A DNA stretch of 32,500 nt from Chrysomallon squamiferum (Eukaryota > Mollusca > Gastropoda > Neomphalida > Peltospiridae): the NCBI GenBank assembly GCA_012295275.1, contig CM022666.1, forward strand, positions 14,785,940-14,818,439. The letters run 5' to 3'. The notes below the pieces were generated by a model. It worked only from the letters and a program-made list of their open reading frames with translations. It was not told the DNA's origin and searched no databases. Both the position numbers and the translations under genes were made by a program. Positions within the stretch are counted from its first letter, which is position 1; each line of letters begins with the position of its first letter. Below are positions 1-10,241 of this stretch, piece after piece.

Positions 1-118
1 CGAGAGAGAGAGAGAGAGAGAGACGTACATAAATTTTGACAAACAGTATTAATAATAATAATAATAATGATAATAAACTGCTAAAATTTCTAAGAACCAA
101 GAATATACCAAAACGTAC

Positions 119-160
<42 letters not shown>
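1..160. repeat. Low-complexity block: (GA)n, (AAT)n, poly-A
   Basis: A GA dinucleotide tract occupies 2-23, an AAT triplet tract about 49-67, and a poly-A run of about 36 bases 123-158. The window edge cuts the GA tract, so its true length is unknown. No gene signal is present here. Confidence 0.9.
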
Positions 161-161
<1 letters not shown>

Positions 162-544
162 ACTTAGATGTCACAGACAGTACTTTATCCGGCGTCAAGA
201 AAATTTCATACTCAATTATAACTCTGCACACCGGAGAAACTCTATCTTTCCATCAACAGTCTATTGAAAAGGCTCTCGACTTCATGAAAATACATTTGCA
301 GATACGATTTCATTTCTCGGAGTCTGCCGAACCGCTAACCTCCGTACAGGAATCTGATTACGTATAAATTGTTTCTGGACGTGGATGATGTAAAATGGAA
401 CGAATTCTCATTACATTATGTCATACTGATAACACACTGATACAGTCTCTTTAAACAAAATGTATAAACTTCTATCCATCATTGAGATTGTTCATTTTAA
501 AATAAACTGTTCTTGCGGGGGAAATTATGTACTGTTTGTAGGTC
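161..544. other. Unique sequence, no supported gene
   Basis: This stretch has normal complexity and is less AT-rich than its flanks. One plus-strand frame stays open from the poly-A run to a TAA at 365-367 (about 70 codons) but has no early ATG. There is also no pyrimidine-tract acceptor, only a weak TTAG at the edge. I do not call it coding. Confidence 0.5.
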
Positions 545-1030
545 TGTCTTGTGCCTCTGTGTGTATGTGTAGTGTCTGTGTATGTGTCTCTGTGTGTATG
601 TGTATTATGCGTGTGTCTCTGTGTGTATGTGTATGTGTATATATTGTGCGTGCTGTGTGTATGTGTAGTGTCTGTGTATGTGTCTGTGTGTATGTGTGTT
701 ATGTGTGTGTCTGTGTGTGTTTCTATGTGTGTATTTGTTTGTATTCTGCATGCTGTGTGTATGTGTTATTTCTCTGTGTGTGTGTGTTCTCTGTGTGTAT
801 TTCCATGTATTCTGCGTCTGTTATGTGTCTGTATTTATGTATTATGCGTGCTCTGTGTTTGTGTGCGTGATATATATGTGTGTGATATGTGTGTGTTTAG
901 TGTAATTGTATTTTTATGTTTTTATATATATATAATACATACAAATATATATATATATATATATCATTTTTGTGTTTTGTGTGTGCCATGTTTGTAACAC
1001 ATGATTGTGTGTGTATGTCAGTGTGTGTCA
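545..1030. repeat. Cryptic TG/TATG-rich repeat region
   Basis: Irregular GTGTGTATGTGT-type sequence interspersed with TCTGTG runs fills 545-900. An (AT)n tract at 943-963 and another GTGT stretch follow. Open frames here encode only Cys/Val/Met-rich low-complexity peptides, as TG repeats do in any frame, so no gene is called. Confidence 0.85.
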
Positions 1031-1069
1031 TAAGAAAGAGAAACATAACGTATATTAGACAACGAAAAG

Positions 1070-1470
1070 TCTCCTATAAATAGATAAATAAATTGAATAG
1101 TTATTCATCTACTGCAAATCGATAATTATTTTGGCAGTAAACGCTTCTTTGTGTAGGTAATTTAAACGGAAATGAATTTAAAATAATAATAAACAAATAA
1201 ATAAATAAACAAACAAACAAATAAATAAATAAATAAATAAATTTATGAATATATAAATAAATAATAATAACAACAACAACAACAATAATAATATTTTTAA
1301 TAATATTAATAACATATATTAAAAAAATCCACAAAAAAAAAAAAAAAAATTCAAATAAAAAAGATAAAATTAAAAAAATTAAACAGATTTAAAAAATAAG
1401 AAAAGAAAAAGAAAAAATACAAAAGAAAAGAAAAGAAGAAACGAAAAACGAAACCAAGCATGTATCAATC
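1070..1470. repeat. A-rich region with (AAAT)n and (AAC/AAT)n
   Basis: Repeated AAAT/AAAC tetranucleotides occupy 1190-1262, followed by AAT/AAC triplets to about 1292, a poly-A run near 1332-1349, and AAAAG-rich sequence to about 1440. Confidence 0.85.
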
Positions 1471-2150
1471 CACGCATCATTTGTAAAGTTGCTAAGCACA
1501 CACTTGAAAGTGATGTCAAAACAAAAATTAAATTGTACTAAGAAAAGAAAAAAAGATAATAAAAAACAAAAGGGAAATGAACTCTAAATGAAACTTATAC
1601 AAACTCTACAATTTCGACGACTTTTGTGAGTAACAGAGACGTGGAAAACACTGTTAAATTTTTTGAAATAGAAACTCCATTTTAAACAGTGTGAAAACAA
1701 AATTAACTTTATCCGCTGTGAGTGTGAACGTAATTCTGTGTGTGAACGTAATTCTGAGTGTGAACTTAGGTGATCGTTACAGAAGAGGTAAAAGTAGAAT
1801 AGGTAAAAATATTTACGTTCAGTAGACACCGGGATTAAAACTTCCTTACTAGAATTATTTCTCTATTGTAACAGGCATTCGACGTAAATAATTACACATT
1901 TTTTTTTCCCGTTCCAAAATATACCCTTCCTTGTTCTTGTTATTCTCAGTGTAATGTCTATTTTATTACAATTCGTATTATTTTGGTTTAATATGAATAG
2001 TTATTTATATAACAATGCAGTGTTTTAATATAACATGATTAACTATTTCTACTACAATAATATGATATTTAAAACAAAATATAGTATTATAAAATTATGA
2101 ATTTTGATAGGAAAACCTTTTTGGTTGGCTGCCATCGACTTTCTTTCTTC
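1471..2150. other. AT-rich unique sequence
   Basis: No gene is recognised. The only structure is a short tandem of an 18-base unit (GTGTGAACGTAATTCTGA-like) present about two and a half times at 1718-1766. Confidence 0.6.
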
Positions 2151-2154
2151 TTCT

Positions 2155-2179
2155 TAATTTTTTTTTTTCTTTTCAATTT

Positions 2180-2228
<49 letters not shown>

Positions 2229-2250
2229 CTTTTTTTCTTTCTTTTCCACC
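2155..2250. repeat. Poly-T tract
   Basis: A near-pure T run of about 47 bases (2180-2226) lies within a wider T/C-rich stretch. It might be a retroposon tail in minus orientation, but no retroposon body could be recognised next to it. Confidence 0.85.
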
Positions 2251-2527
2251 TGCTCCTGTGCTCAGTGAAAAACAAACCAAACAAACAAACATGGGGGATT
2301 TCCAACAGGCGAACACAAGTGGGTTGTTTCCGCAGCTCTGATATTCAGCTGAGGATCTTTTGCTGAAAACGTTCATCACAAAATGTTCATAAATTGAAGA
2401 ATTGTCAACCGAGTGGTTGGAACGGGTAATTAATGAAAGGGGACAGCGGTGAGCTTTGTTTTCATTGCTCACCATTCTCTCACTCAAATGATCAGTTTCC
2501 AATGTTCAGATTATAAACCATTTATTC
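2251..2527. other. Unique sequence between poly-T and triplet array
   Basis: About 280 bases of moderate complexity. Nothing recognisable as coding, RNA or mobile element. Confidence 0.5.
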
Positions 2528-2547
2528 ATTATTATTATTTTTTTTTA

Positions 2548-2616
<69 letters not shown>

Positions 2617-2790
2617 TATTATTATTAATATTAATATTATTATTATTAGTAGTAGTAGTAGTAGTATTATAATGATGATGGTGATGATGATAACAACAAC
2701 AACAACAACAACAGCTAGCAGTAGTAGTAGTAGTACGAGTACTACTAACAGTAATAATAATAACAACAACAACAACAATAAATAAATGAA
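2528..2790. repeat. Compound trinucleotide array
   Basis: A long ATT array runs from about 2553 to 2650. It passes without losing the 3-base rhythm into TAG, GAT, AAC, AGT, AAT and AAC triplets, then ends in AAAT. A short hairpin, AGTAGTAC-GA-GTACTACT, sits near 2729-2746. Long open frames over it are homopolymer-like (poly-Asn, poly-Ile, poly-Leu) and reflect the triplet periodicity. Confidence 0.9.
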
Positions 2791-3206
2791 TAAATAGAAG
2801 CAAACGTTTGATGTTGTATAGTGCGTCGCGTACATTTAACGTAAATTGAATGATCCAGTAAAATCAATCAACTGCAATATCCATCGCGCTCGACAGTTTC
2901 ACTTGCAGCTTTGACTAAGAAATATAAACATACATATAAACAGAAACACTTTTATCTAATGGCGCTTCTTCATGCGTTATTAATTTCATATCCATTTGAC
3001 ATGAAAGCTGCTGTTGTCCTTATTCACGTGTGAAATAGTAAATTATCTTCTGTGTCGTTACTACTAGGACAAACGCGACTATTAAACTGAACGTACAGTG
3101 ACTGGTAAATTTACAAACCACAGTTATTCTATGCAATCATCATGACGGTATTTATAATACGTCCGTTCGTACTTGAATCCATCCAATTTCTCGCTTAGTT
3201 AATTAC
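2791..3206. other. Unique sequence, nothing recognised
   Basis: About 415 bases of ordinary complexity with many stops in all frames. No splice-bounded exon or repeat could be supported. Confidence 0.5.
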
Positions 3207-3345
3207 GAATGTACATACATACATACATACATACATACATACATACATACATACATACAAAACATACATACAAACACACACACATACAATAATACATACA
3301 GATACATACACATACATACATACATACAGACAATCATACAGACAG
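3207..3345. repeat. (ACAT)n tetranucleotide array
   Basis: ACAT units run nearly pure from about 3210 to 3258. They then degrade through ACAC, ACAT and ACAG units to about 3345. Confidence 0.9.
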
Positions 3346-3422
3346 ACAAAAACGTATCTACTGAAATACAGCTGCTTTGTAAGATTGAATAATTATAGAC
3401 GATATTTTCGTTTTTCTCTAGC

Positions 3423-3424
<2 letters not shown>

Positions 3425-3465
<41 letters not shown>

Positions 3466-3500
3466 CATCATCATCATCATCATCATATTATTATTTATAT
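3425..3500. repeat. (ATT)n-(ATC)n compound triplet array
   Basis: About 13 ATT units switch directly to about 7 ATC units and then back to ATT, keeping the triplet phase. Confidence 0.9.
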
Positions 3501-3838
3501 GCTTTATAATTCTGGTAGAAAAACAACGTATGACATTTCATTATATTTTTAAAATTAATTTTCTGGTAGAAGCATACTTTCAGATTGTTTTGTGTATTAA
3601 TAAACGTCATATTCCTGCTACAGAATAGTTCTCACCTAATTCGCTGATACATTGTCAGCAAACTTTCGTTACATTAAGCTCTCTGGAAGTAAAACGTTAC
3701 AACAAAACAGTCATTAACCGCGAGAAAAATATCACGGTTGAAAGTGCTGCTGGAAATAAACAAATAAACATATGGAGGTGATAATACTGACATCAATAAA
3801 AAAGAAAAAAAGTAATTACGATGAACTGTACAAAATGT

Positions 3839-3870
<32 letters not shown>

Positions 3871-4056
3871 CCCCTGTTGTTAACCTGTGTTTCGGAACCA
3901 GTAGCATTATGAAAAGATATCCAGTTAATATCAGTATCTCAACGCTAATTCCGGAATCTAAGCATGTGGGCTTTGATAGACGTAAACGGTGGCTGAACCT
4001 TCGATAACAGTAATACGTAACTAATCCTTCCATAAACCAGAATGAGTAGTTTGAAC
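3501..4056. other. Unique sequence with internal poly-T
   Basis: The region holds a 30-base poly-T run at 3841-3870 and otherwise complex DNA. A minus-strand frame of about 147 codons crosses the poly-T (a poly-Lys run), has no recognisable domain, and is not accepted as a gene. Confidence 0.5.
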
Positions 4057-4080
4057 CTTCGATAGACATAACTATCGAAG
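4057..4080. other. Perfect 9-bp inverted repeat (hairpin)
   Basis: CTTCGATAG, a 6-base loop, then CTATCGAAG. It is followed at once by the near copy CTTCGGTAG. Related GAACCTTCGATA words occur at about 3994 and 4053, so the dyad sits in a small decayed repeat. Function unknown. Confidence 0.75.
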
Positions 4081-4179
4081 CTTCGGTAGACACGATGAAG
4101 AACTGAACCGTCGACACAATGTGTTGTTTACCTTGGGTTTATGACCGTATGAATGTCACTATGAATTATTTTGTTTGTT

Positions 4180-4262
4180 TAATTACTTATTTTATTTTAT
4201 TTTATTTTATTTTATTTTATAGCGTTGTTTTTTTTTGGTTTTTTTTCTCTTTTTTTTTTTTT
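4180..4262. repeat. (TTTTA)n pentanucleotide and poly-T
   Basis: About six TTTTA units lie around 4190-4221. T-rich runs interrupted by GG and CTC continue to 4262. Confidence 0.85.
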
Positions 4263-4633
4263 ACGTATCATCTACGGCTTCATATCTTCTTTGATTAAGT
4301 TGTTATCTCTCTGCATAATCACGTGATCAGTCGTCGTCAGGTAACAACAACAACAACACTAATCAAAAAAAGAAAAGCTTATCTTGATGTTCTTTTTGTA
4401 AAACCTTTTGTGAAAGCAACAACACATCAAATACGATGTCAAATAAAATAATTGTCAGTCCTGCAAAATTAAAAAAAAACTCCTACGTGGATCGTCTGTG
4501 CTTGCTACTGGGAGAGAGACAGAATAATAAATTATTCAGATCAGAGATCAAATTCAAATAAAACGTGCTGATCAATTGGATCACGGACTTCAGGTTAATA
4601 ATTTACTGTGTTTACTTTGCTAGTCAAAGTGTT
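4263..4633. other. Unique sequence, nothing recognised
   Basis: AT-rich, with a CACGTG hexamer at 4320-4325 and a short CAA tract near 4344-4358. No gene or mobile-element signal was found. Confidence 0.5.
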
Positions 4634-4637
4634 TATT

Positions 4638-4669
<32 letters not shown>

Positions 4670-4890
4670 ACGATTTTTATAGTTAGACGAAAGTGGTAAA
4701 ATATATAATAATAAAATAAATAAGATAAAAATACGAAACAAAATAGAAAATATTCTTATACGTTATTGGTACGAATACTACTACTAATAATAATACTAAT
4801 ATTAATAATAATAACTATAACGAATACGATAATAATAATGTTGATGATGATAACAATGATGTTGATGATGATGGTAATAATACTGATGAT
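4634..4890. repeat. (TTG)n and degenerate AAT/GAT triplets
   Basis: TTG/GTT units occupy 4638-4669. After about 70 bases of A-rich sequence, degenerate ACT/AAT/GAT triplets run from about 4775 to 4890. Confidence 0.8.
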
Positions 4891-5316
4891 TAGTAAACTA
4901 ATAAAACAATATAAGAATAATTATTTTTAATATAACAATAACTTTTTTGAAACGTTCGTTAATTTATTATTATTGTAGTTGTTGTTGTTATTATTATTAT
5001 TTCACTTTTGTAATATAAATGATATACGTAAAGAATAAACGTGCGTTATGCATATTAAGGCTAATCATGAAGCGTTTTTATGACATACGAGTTGCTCTCA
5101 TTATTTAAGTGATAACCAACCAACAGAAATGTTTGAAATTTTGTATATTATTATCAGTATAACTGTTATATATTTATAAAAATAATAAACAATTCCGGAA
5201 ACTGCAATGATGGATGTATCACACATTAAATGAATAAGAATGAAAAGGGAGTAGAAGAGAAAGAAGAACAGATATTTACACAAATGTTTAAAATGGAAGA
5301 AAACGACGAGCGCCAT
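4891..5316 (-). other. 3' flank of the GPCR gene
   Basis: AT-rich DNA downstream of the receptor stop codon. On the minus strand an AATAAA hexamer lies at 4963-4968, about 350 bases past the stop, and could be a poly-A signal. In such AT-rich sequence the hexamer is also expected by chance. Confidence 0.3.
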
Positions 5317-6489
5317 CTACAACGAGGTACTTTGAATTTCCCCAAAGGAAGATAACTCTATATGATTAACACTTTCTCGGTTTTCGGCCATTTTTTCCCA
5401 AATTGCATCGTTCGAATACAGCACTACCAAACCGTTTCTTCTCTCAAGCTGGTTCTCCTGAATTATGTTTTTCAGGTGTCGATGAATCTTTCGTTTCGCC
5501 TTGTAAGAGAGACACGACTGCAGATACGTCGAACAGAAGATGTGTCTGAACGTTATGCCGAAACAGAGATACACAAAACAGTTGAGCGAAAAATTAGCGT
5601 AGTAAAAAAGTTCAAATATTCGCTGCAGACGAAACGCATCTATTATAAGTCCGTCGGAATTGAGAAAGAACATGATTATAATTCTGAGTCGGATGGCGTG
5701 ACTTGGAGTGTGCAGCAAAATGAAAACGCTGGACACGGCAAACAACATCTTCGTCACTCTGCTGTGTGGACTGTCGCACAGGAACGCCATGGCGTTGTGC
5801 CGTCCGAGGCGTCGTAGTCGCTTCCGTTTCTTGTAGCACTCGTAAATGTTCATTGTGATGGCTACGAGGAGCACGATGATGACCACGGACGGCAGCACGA
5901 GGGTTAACGTCGTGTCCGCGAACGTGAACCCTTTCACGATAGCCAGGTGCTGTTTCAGCATTATGCACTTCGACGTTCCGTTCACCATCTCGATGCCAGC
6001 CGTCCACAGCGGGAAGTTGTACACCAGGACGGAAACGAGGCACATGACGAAAATGACTCCTTCGGCAACCTCCGGCTTGCAGAGCTGCGGCACGAACTTG
6101 AAGTGGGCGATCCGAATGTAGTTCTCGAACGTAATGAACACGATGCACCACACCGATATAAAGCCGCAAATGTAAGTGACGAAAATCACCATCTGGCAAA
6201 TGCCGTGCACGTGGAAGAGGGGGACGTCAACGCGGTCCAGCCACACGATGAACAGCGCCATGAGGAACATCGTGTCCGCTATGCACTTAGCGGCGAGGTA
6301 CAAACAACACGACTTATCGCGAAGAACTTTTCCAAGGAGAACTATGATGGAGAGAACGTTTCCAAACGTTCCTATGATGCAGACAATAGGAATCATAATC
6401 TTCTGGAAAGACATGATGGACAGATAAAGATAATCCTCCTCTAGAGCAGTGAGAAACTTCTCTGGGTCTCTAGAACCGTTCGACTCCAT
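5317..6489 (-). CDS. Rhodopsin-like (class A) peptide GPCR, FMRFamide-receptor-like
   Basis: A single-exon frame of 390 residues with seven hydrophobic helices at about 32-53, 63-84, 98-120, 143-164, 188-214, 247-270 and 290-311. Class A landmarks are visible: GN in helix 1 (N44), AD in helix 2 (D72), and C98 pairing with C175 of loop 2. P200 lies in helix 5, TPSH (261-264) in helix 6 and LNCFVY (302-307) in helix 7. The DRY position reads ENY (122-124), and NPxxY is replaced by NCFVY. N-glycosylation sequons lie at N4 and N170, possible palmitoylation cysteines at 319 and 326, and the C terminus is TSL, a class I PDZ-ligand pattern. Loop 3 is basic (YKKRKRLRRLGR). The first Met is accepted because the next Met (26) would remove the extracellular tail. 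Known for the family: invertebrate peptide receptors of this type signal through G proteins at the plasma membrane. Ligand is unknown. An additional upstream non-coding exon cannot be excluded. Confidence 0.92.
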   Translation of the reverse strand: MESNGSRDPEKFLTALEEDYLYLSIMSFQKIMIPIVCIIGTFGNVLSIIVLLGKVLRDKSCCLYLAAKCIADTMFLMALFIVWLDRVDVPLFHVHGICQMVIFVTYICGFISVWCIVFITFENYIRIAHFKFVPQLCKPEVAEGVIFVMCLVSVLVYNFPLWTAGIEMVNGTSKCIMLKQHLAIVKGFTFADTTLTLVLPSVVIIVLLVAITMNIYECYKKRKRLRRLGRHNAMAFLCDSPHSRVTKMLFAVSSVFILLHTPSHAIRLRIIIMFFLNSDGLIIDAFRLQRIFELFYYANFSLNCFVYLCFGITFRHIFCSTYLQSCLSYKAKRKIHRHLKNIIQENQLERRNGLVVLYSNDAIWEKMAENRESVNHIELSSFGEIQSTSL

Positions 6490-7200
6490 TGTTATTTGTA
6501 GGTGTTAAAACAAATTATTGTATTTTCCTCCACTTCGATCAGAGCATACGTTTCCTCTACGACAAATATTTGTAAGTCACGTATTTAATACACAAACCAC
6601 CCATCATTACTATCTTTATTTGTTTACCTGGTGATGTTAACTCAGCAACTTTCGCTTTCATCGCACGAAGAGTTCTTCGTCAGCTAAAATATCCTTCTTT
6701 CGTTCAGTCAGCTGTGTGTAACAGGCAAGCGATATTTTCCCGTACCTCGTATCACAGATGTCGAAAACATTTATTTTTTTGTTTTATTATTATTTTTTTA
6801 AATATGACGATCTCATCAAACCCACGGCATGATCACATATTAAGTTTCCCAAAATTTAACTCCCGAGAGAAAGACCAATGAAAGATCACGTGTATCTGAA
6901 CACAGAAGTAGGCGTCGTCTTAACGTCGCTTGTTCCCGAGCTTCCGCGCCAAACTACGTCTATTGATCGCAGACGACATGTGCGCACTGCTTTCAGACCT
7001 CCTGGCGGATAGCGACCTTTTATGTTATCATTACGCCAGCAAGAACATAGATCTTGATGAGAATAAATATTTTATGACTGGACTGAGCGTAACTGAACGC
7101 ACCAATGTATGAGCATATGTGAGGGCTGATCGATGACATAAACCGTTTTAAACTCTGCAGACAGAATATTTTCGGTGATGAATGACAAATAACATGAGAA
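6490..7200 (-). promoter_or_regulatory. 5' flank of the GPCR gene; candidate promoter
   Basis: No TATA box is obvious just upstream of the ATG. About 400 bases upstream, a more GC-rich patch (about 6860-7020) contains a CCAAT box (6875-6879) and a CACGTG E-box (6887-6892) close together. This is the most promoter-like part of the flank. A 60-codon frame inside it (6930-7112) has no recognisable content. Whether the patch drives the receptor is inference. Confidence 0.3.
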
Positions 7201-7204
7201 TTGG

Positions 7205-7505
7205 TGTCTTTTTTTTTTAACATTTTCACAACAGTTTGTGTATACATTACACACACATACACACAATCTCACACACATACAAATATATATATACAAACAT
7301 ACATATATGCATACAAACATACATACATACATTCATATATGCATACATTCATAAATACATACAAACATACATACACATATACATTCGTACATAATACATT
7401 CATATATGCATACATTTATAAATACATACATACATACATACGTGAACGCGTACGTATGCACCTATTCACATTCATATATAGGTACGTACGTACGTACGAA
7501 CATGC
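7205..7505. repeat. ACAT/ATAC-rich tetranucleotide repeat region
   Basis: After a short poly-T, CACA and ACAT units with ATATATGC and TTCATA interruptions fill about 7245-7450. The array ends in ACGT/GTAC tetramers at 7482-7497. Open frames over it (Tyr/Thr/His-rich) are repeat translation only. Confidence 0.85.
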
Positions 7506-7740
7506 ATAGTAGTAGTAATAGTGGTAGCTGTTAATATTGTAGTTTTATAAGCAGTAGTAGAAAATTATTAACAACAATAAATACAAATAGCAACAAGAAC
7601 AAGAAAAAGAACAACAACAGTAACTGTACAATAATAATCATGATATTGATGATGACAACAACTACAACAACAACACTAATAATAATAATAACCATAAGAA
7701 GAAGAAGAAGAAAAGATAGTGTATACTGATATATATATAT
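7506..7740. repeat. Degenerate triplet repeats (TAG, AAC, AAT, GAA)
   Basis: Short TAG, AAC, AAT, GAT and GAAGAA stretches are mixed with other triplets and end in a short (TA)n at 7727-7739. Confidence 0.7.
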
Positions 7741-8274
7741 CTGTATTAATTAGCCCGAACATTTTACATTCACGCCAAAGTAATTAACTTGTGTCGCGCT
7801 CCATTAGAATCTGTAAGTTGCATATATCGGATTATCGATTATCGCGTTTTATCCAATTATCAACTAAATATCCTTCGTTCACAGTCAACTGTCTATTCTT
7901 ATCCGGTAATTGTTCGGTAATAACATCGGTCTTAAAAATCACTTGATTGTTTTATTGAATTTTTCTTCTTCTTTCGTTTATTCGTTCTCGCAGCGTTCTT
8001 CTTGATTTTCATTTTAAATGTTTCTGTTTGTTATTCAATAAATTGAATTTTCATATCGCTAATCGCTAAATAACCGTGTCACAACATTTACTTTGCTCGA
8101 GGCGTAACATATGCTTCGTTGTAAGCAACTTGAGCGGCGCGATGGAAATTTAAGGTTGCTATGCTTCATATCGATCTCCAAAGTCGATAGTGTTACTTCT
8201 GTTAGCTTTTAACGAAACCGAAGTCAGCGAACTAGAAAGGCCTGTAGAGTGAGAAACTTTAAATTTAACGAAAA

Positions 8275-8279
<5 letters not shown>
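7741..8279. other. Unique sequence, nothing recognised
   Basis: About 540 bases of AT-rich complex DNA with stops in every frame. No element, RNA or exon could be supported. Confidence 0.5.
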
Positions 8280-8349
<70 letters not shown>

Positions 8350-8370
8350 TGTGCGTGCGTGCGTGCGTAT
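8280..8370. repeat. (TC)n tract of about 33 units, then GTGC repeats
   Basis: Pure TC dinucleotides occupy 8280-8346 and pass into GTGTGTGCGTGCGTGCGTGC at 8347-8370. The homopurine/homopyrimidine part is able in principle to form triplex DNA. Confidence 0.95.
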
Positions 8371-8665
8371 GTGTATTTAAGAATTAAAAAACACACTGGC
8401 ACAGGAATCTCTTTTTATTATTTAAAAAAAAAAAAAAATGCTCTAATTTTATCTCTAGGGATTCGAGTTGACTTAAAGCTGACCATTGTAATGTATATTA
8501 CAGTGCGGTTTGGTCCTTTGTCTATATGTTTATTATTTTGGTATCATATTTACATAGACATAAAACCTTTTAAAACTATAGACAAATGCGTTCAGAGATG
8601 TTTAAAAACACATTTTCAGAACAAAACATTTTTAAATCTATTTAAAACTATTTCACATATGTGTG
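8371..8665. other. AT-rich unique sequence
   Basis: Contains a 14-base A run near 8425-8438 and three TTTAAAAC-type words between 8565 and 8650. No gene signal. Confidence 0.5.
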
Positions 8666-8724
8666 TATATGTATGTATTATGTATGTATGTATTTATATA
8701 TATATATATATGTATGTATGTATG

Positions 8725-8758
<34 letters not shown>

Positions 8759-8785
8759 TGTATGTATGTATATAGTATACATGTA
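8666..8785. repeat. (TATG)n tetranucleotide array
   Basis: TATG/TGTA units extend from about 8668 to 8771 with an internal (TA)n at 8695-8711. They are the reverse-complement type of the ACAT arrays at 3207 and 7205. Confidence 0.9.
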
Positions 8786-9223
8786 TTTCTGTATATATTT
8801 GCGTATGCGATATGCATGTAAACACTCGATATCGGCTTTGTTCGGATTTGCTGATGTGCACTTTCATTTCTTTACATTTCTTTTCACATCAAATTTGATG
8901 ACAGCCATCCCTACAAAGTTACATATCACCTCACCTATTTTTAGCTGATATCTTTCTTCATTTGATCAACGATTTCTTGTTTTTCCATTAATGTAAAGAT
9001 TTTCTAGAAATTGTTCCTGACGAATGAGGAAATAAATAAATAAATAATAAAAATAAAAGTCTACAAGTAGACGTTTCCATGAATAGTTTATGCACTGTTG
9101 ATGCTGTTTGAAAGCAATTACTGAAGGTACCAGAGTCAACAGACGTGAAGTGATGGAATCATCTTGATAGACAGACACCTACTGAGTGTATTTGCATCTG
9201 CCCCGTCTCTTTGGTTTTTCGAA

Positions 9224-9229
<6 letters not shown>
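8786..9229. other. Unique sequence, nothing recognised
   Basis: Complex AT-rich DNA with an AAAT tract at 9029-9050. No coding or RNA signal. Confidence 0.5.
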
Positions 9230-9261
<32 letters not shown>

Positions 9262-9325
9262 CAATTTAGAATAGGTAAATGCATTGAAAATTAAAATAAT
9301 AATAAATAAATAAATAAATAAAAAT
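9230..9325. repeat. Poly-T and (AAAT)n
   Basis: A T run of about 31 bases at 9231-9261 is followed by AAT/AAAT units at 9294-9322. Confidence 0.85.
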
Positions 9326-9389
9326 ACTTATTATTATTCTTATAACCACTATTTCGATTAAAACATTGCGCATGCTTACCATTTCGATC

Positions 9390-9445
9390 CCGATTGACGT
9401 TTGAACCTACGACCTATCGATCCTGATGTCCAAATGTCCGCTTCA
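9390..9445 (-). mobile_element. tRNA-like fragment, possible SINE head remnant
   Basis: Read on the minus strand, a segment resembles the 3' half of a tRNA: GGATCGATAGGTCGTAGG followed by TTCAAAC, which is like a variable loop and T-arm/B-box. A matching segment lies at 14980-15030. No A-box or full cloverleaf was found, so this is at most a truncated tRNA-derived SINE. Confidence 0.3.
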
Positions 9446-9836
9446 TATTTTGACTTTTCTAAATCTGTCTTTACCGTCCCTTCTAAATGCGTCTTTATTA
9501 GCTTATCTGCTCCTAAAGTGTTCGCTCTGTCCATCTCTGTCTGTTATAAGTTCTGTTATTTACTCGCGATCTCTTTTAGCACGTATAATGACTATAGAGA
9601 GAACAGTATCTTTGCCAGTGAGTAGAAGCTTGAAATTAATGTCAGAACTTATGGCTCATAACAGTAACTGATGTGACCAGAAGATCTGGAATCGTGTCAG
9701 CAGAGGCTAAACGGAGACGAAACGAGACTGGATATTGCCCGCTGAGTTACAGTTATTTCTAATTATAGAAACTTGCTGTAGCTCGAGATCAGATTAAAAT
9801 TTAGTTTATTGTTTTCATTGGTATGGTGACTGACAT
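9446..9836. other. Unique sequence, nothing recognised
   Basis: Two overlapping plus-strand frames (9401-9671) of 74-81 codons show no recognisable motif and no splice support. Not called. Confidence 0.5.
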
Positions 9837-9837
9837 T

Positions 9838-10070
9838 CGTCATGCCCACTACAACCACCACCACGATATCGACAACAATCATTACCACGGCATCAACCAC
9901 CATCATTATCATTACATCAGACACCATCATCACCACTACAACCGATGTCGTCATCATTACTGCAGTTATCGTCATCATCATCGTTATGATCACTGGAACC
10001 ATTGCCATCATCATCACTACAGCTACCTCCATTATCATCACTTCAATCATCAGCATCATCTTCAACTAAT
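9838..10070. repeat. Drifted CAT/CAC/ATC trinucleotide array
   Basis: Nearly every triplet in one phase is a near relative of ATC, ACC or ACA over about 230 bases, with no pure run longer than a few units. Frames in both strands stay open and read as His-rich, Thr/Ile-rich or Met/Val-rich peptides. The triplet rhythm explains this; there is no other coding evidence. Confidence 0.85.
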
Positions 10071-10240
10071 TTGTTCTTTAAAAAGAAAATGGTTTCAGTG
10101 AATATAATTATATTTTTATTTCTGGTTTGAGAGTTTTGTGAAAGATTCTCTTCCGTAATTCAATCATCAATATTAAAAATCCCGTTTCATGAAACATCTT
10201 ATCATTGATTCAAAATTCACGAACTTAATTTCATCACTAT
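10071..10240. other. Short unique spacer
   Basis: About 170 bases of AT-rich DNA leading into the 32-bp array. No signal. Confidence 0.5.
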
Positions 10241-10241
10241 G

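Noticed and set aside
2155-2250. Poly-T as the tail of a full retroposon
   Set aside because: No retroposon body, reverse-transcriptase motif or target duplication could be recognised next to it or to the other poly-A/T runs.
3674-4117. 147-codon minus-strand frame
   Set aside because: It crosses a 30-base poly-T as poly-Lys, with no motif and no compositional difference from the flanks.
5612-6444. Several long frames on both strands within the GPCR (up to 195 codons)
   Set aside because: They are shadows of the GC-richer receptor frame. Their peptides are Arg/His-rich and carry no membrane or other motifs.
9763-10101. His-rich, Thr/Ile-rich and Met/Val-rich proteins
   Set aside because: Products of a phase-locked triplet repeat readable in all frames.
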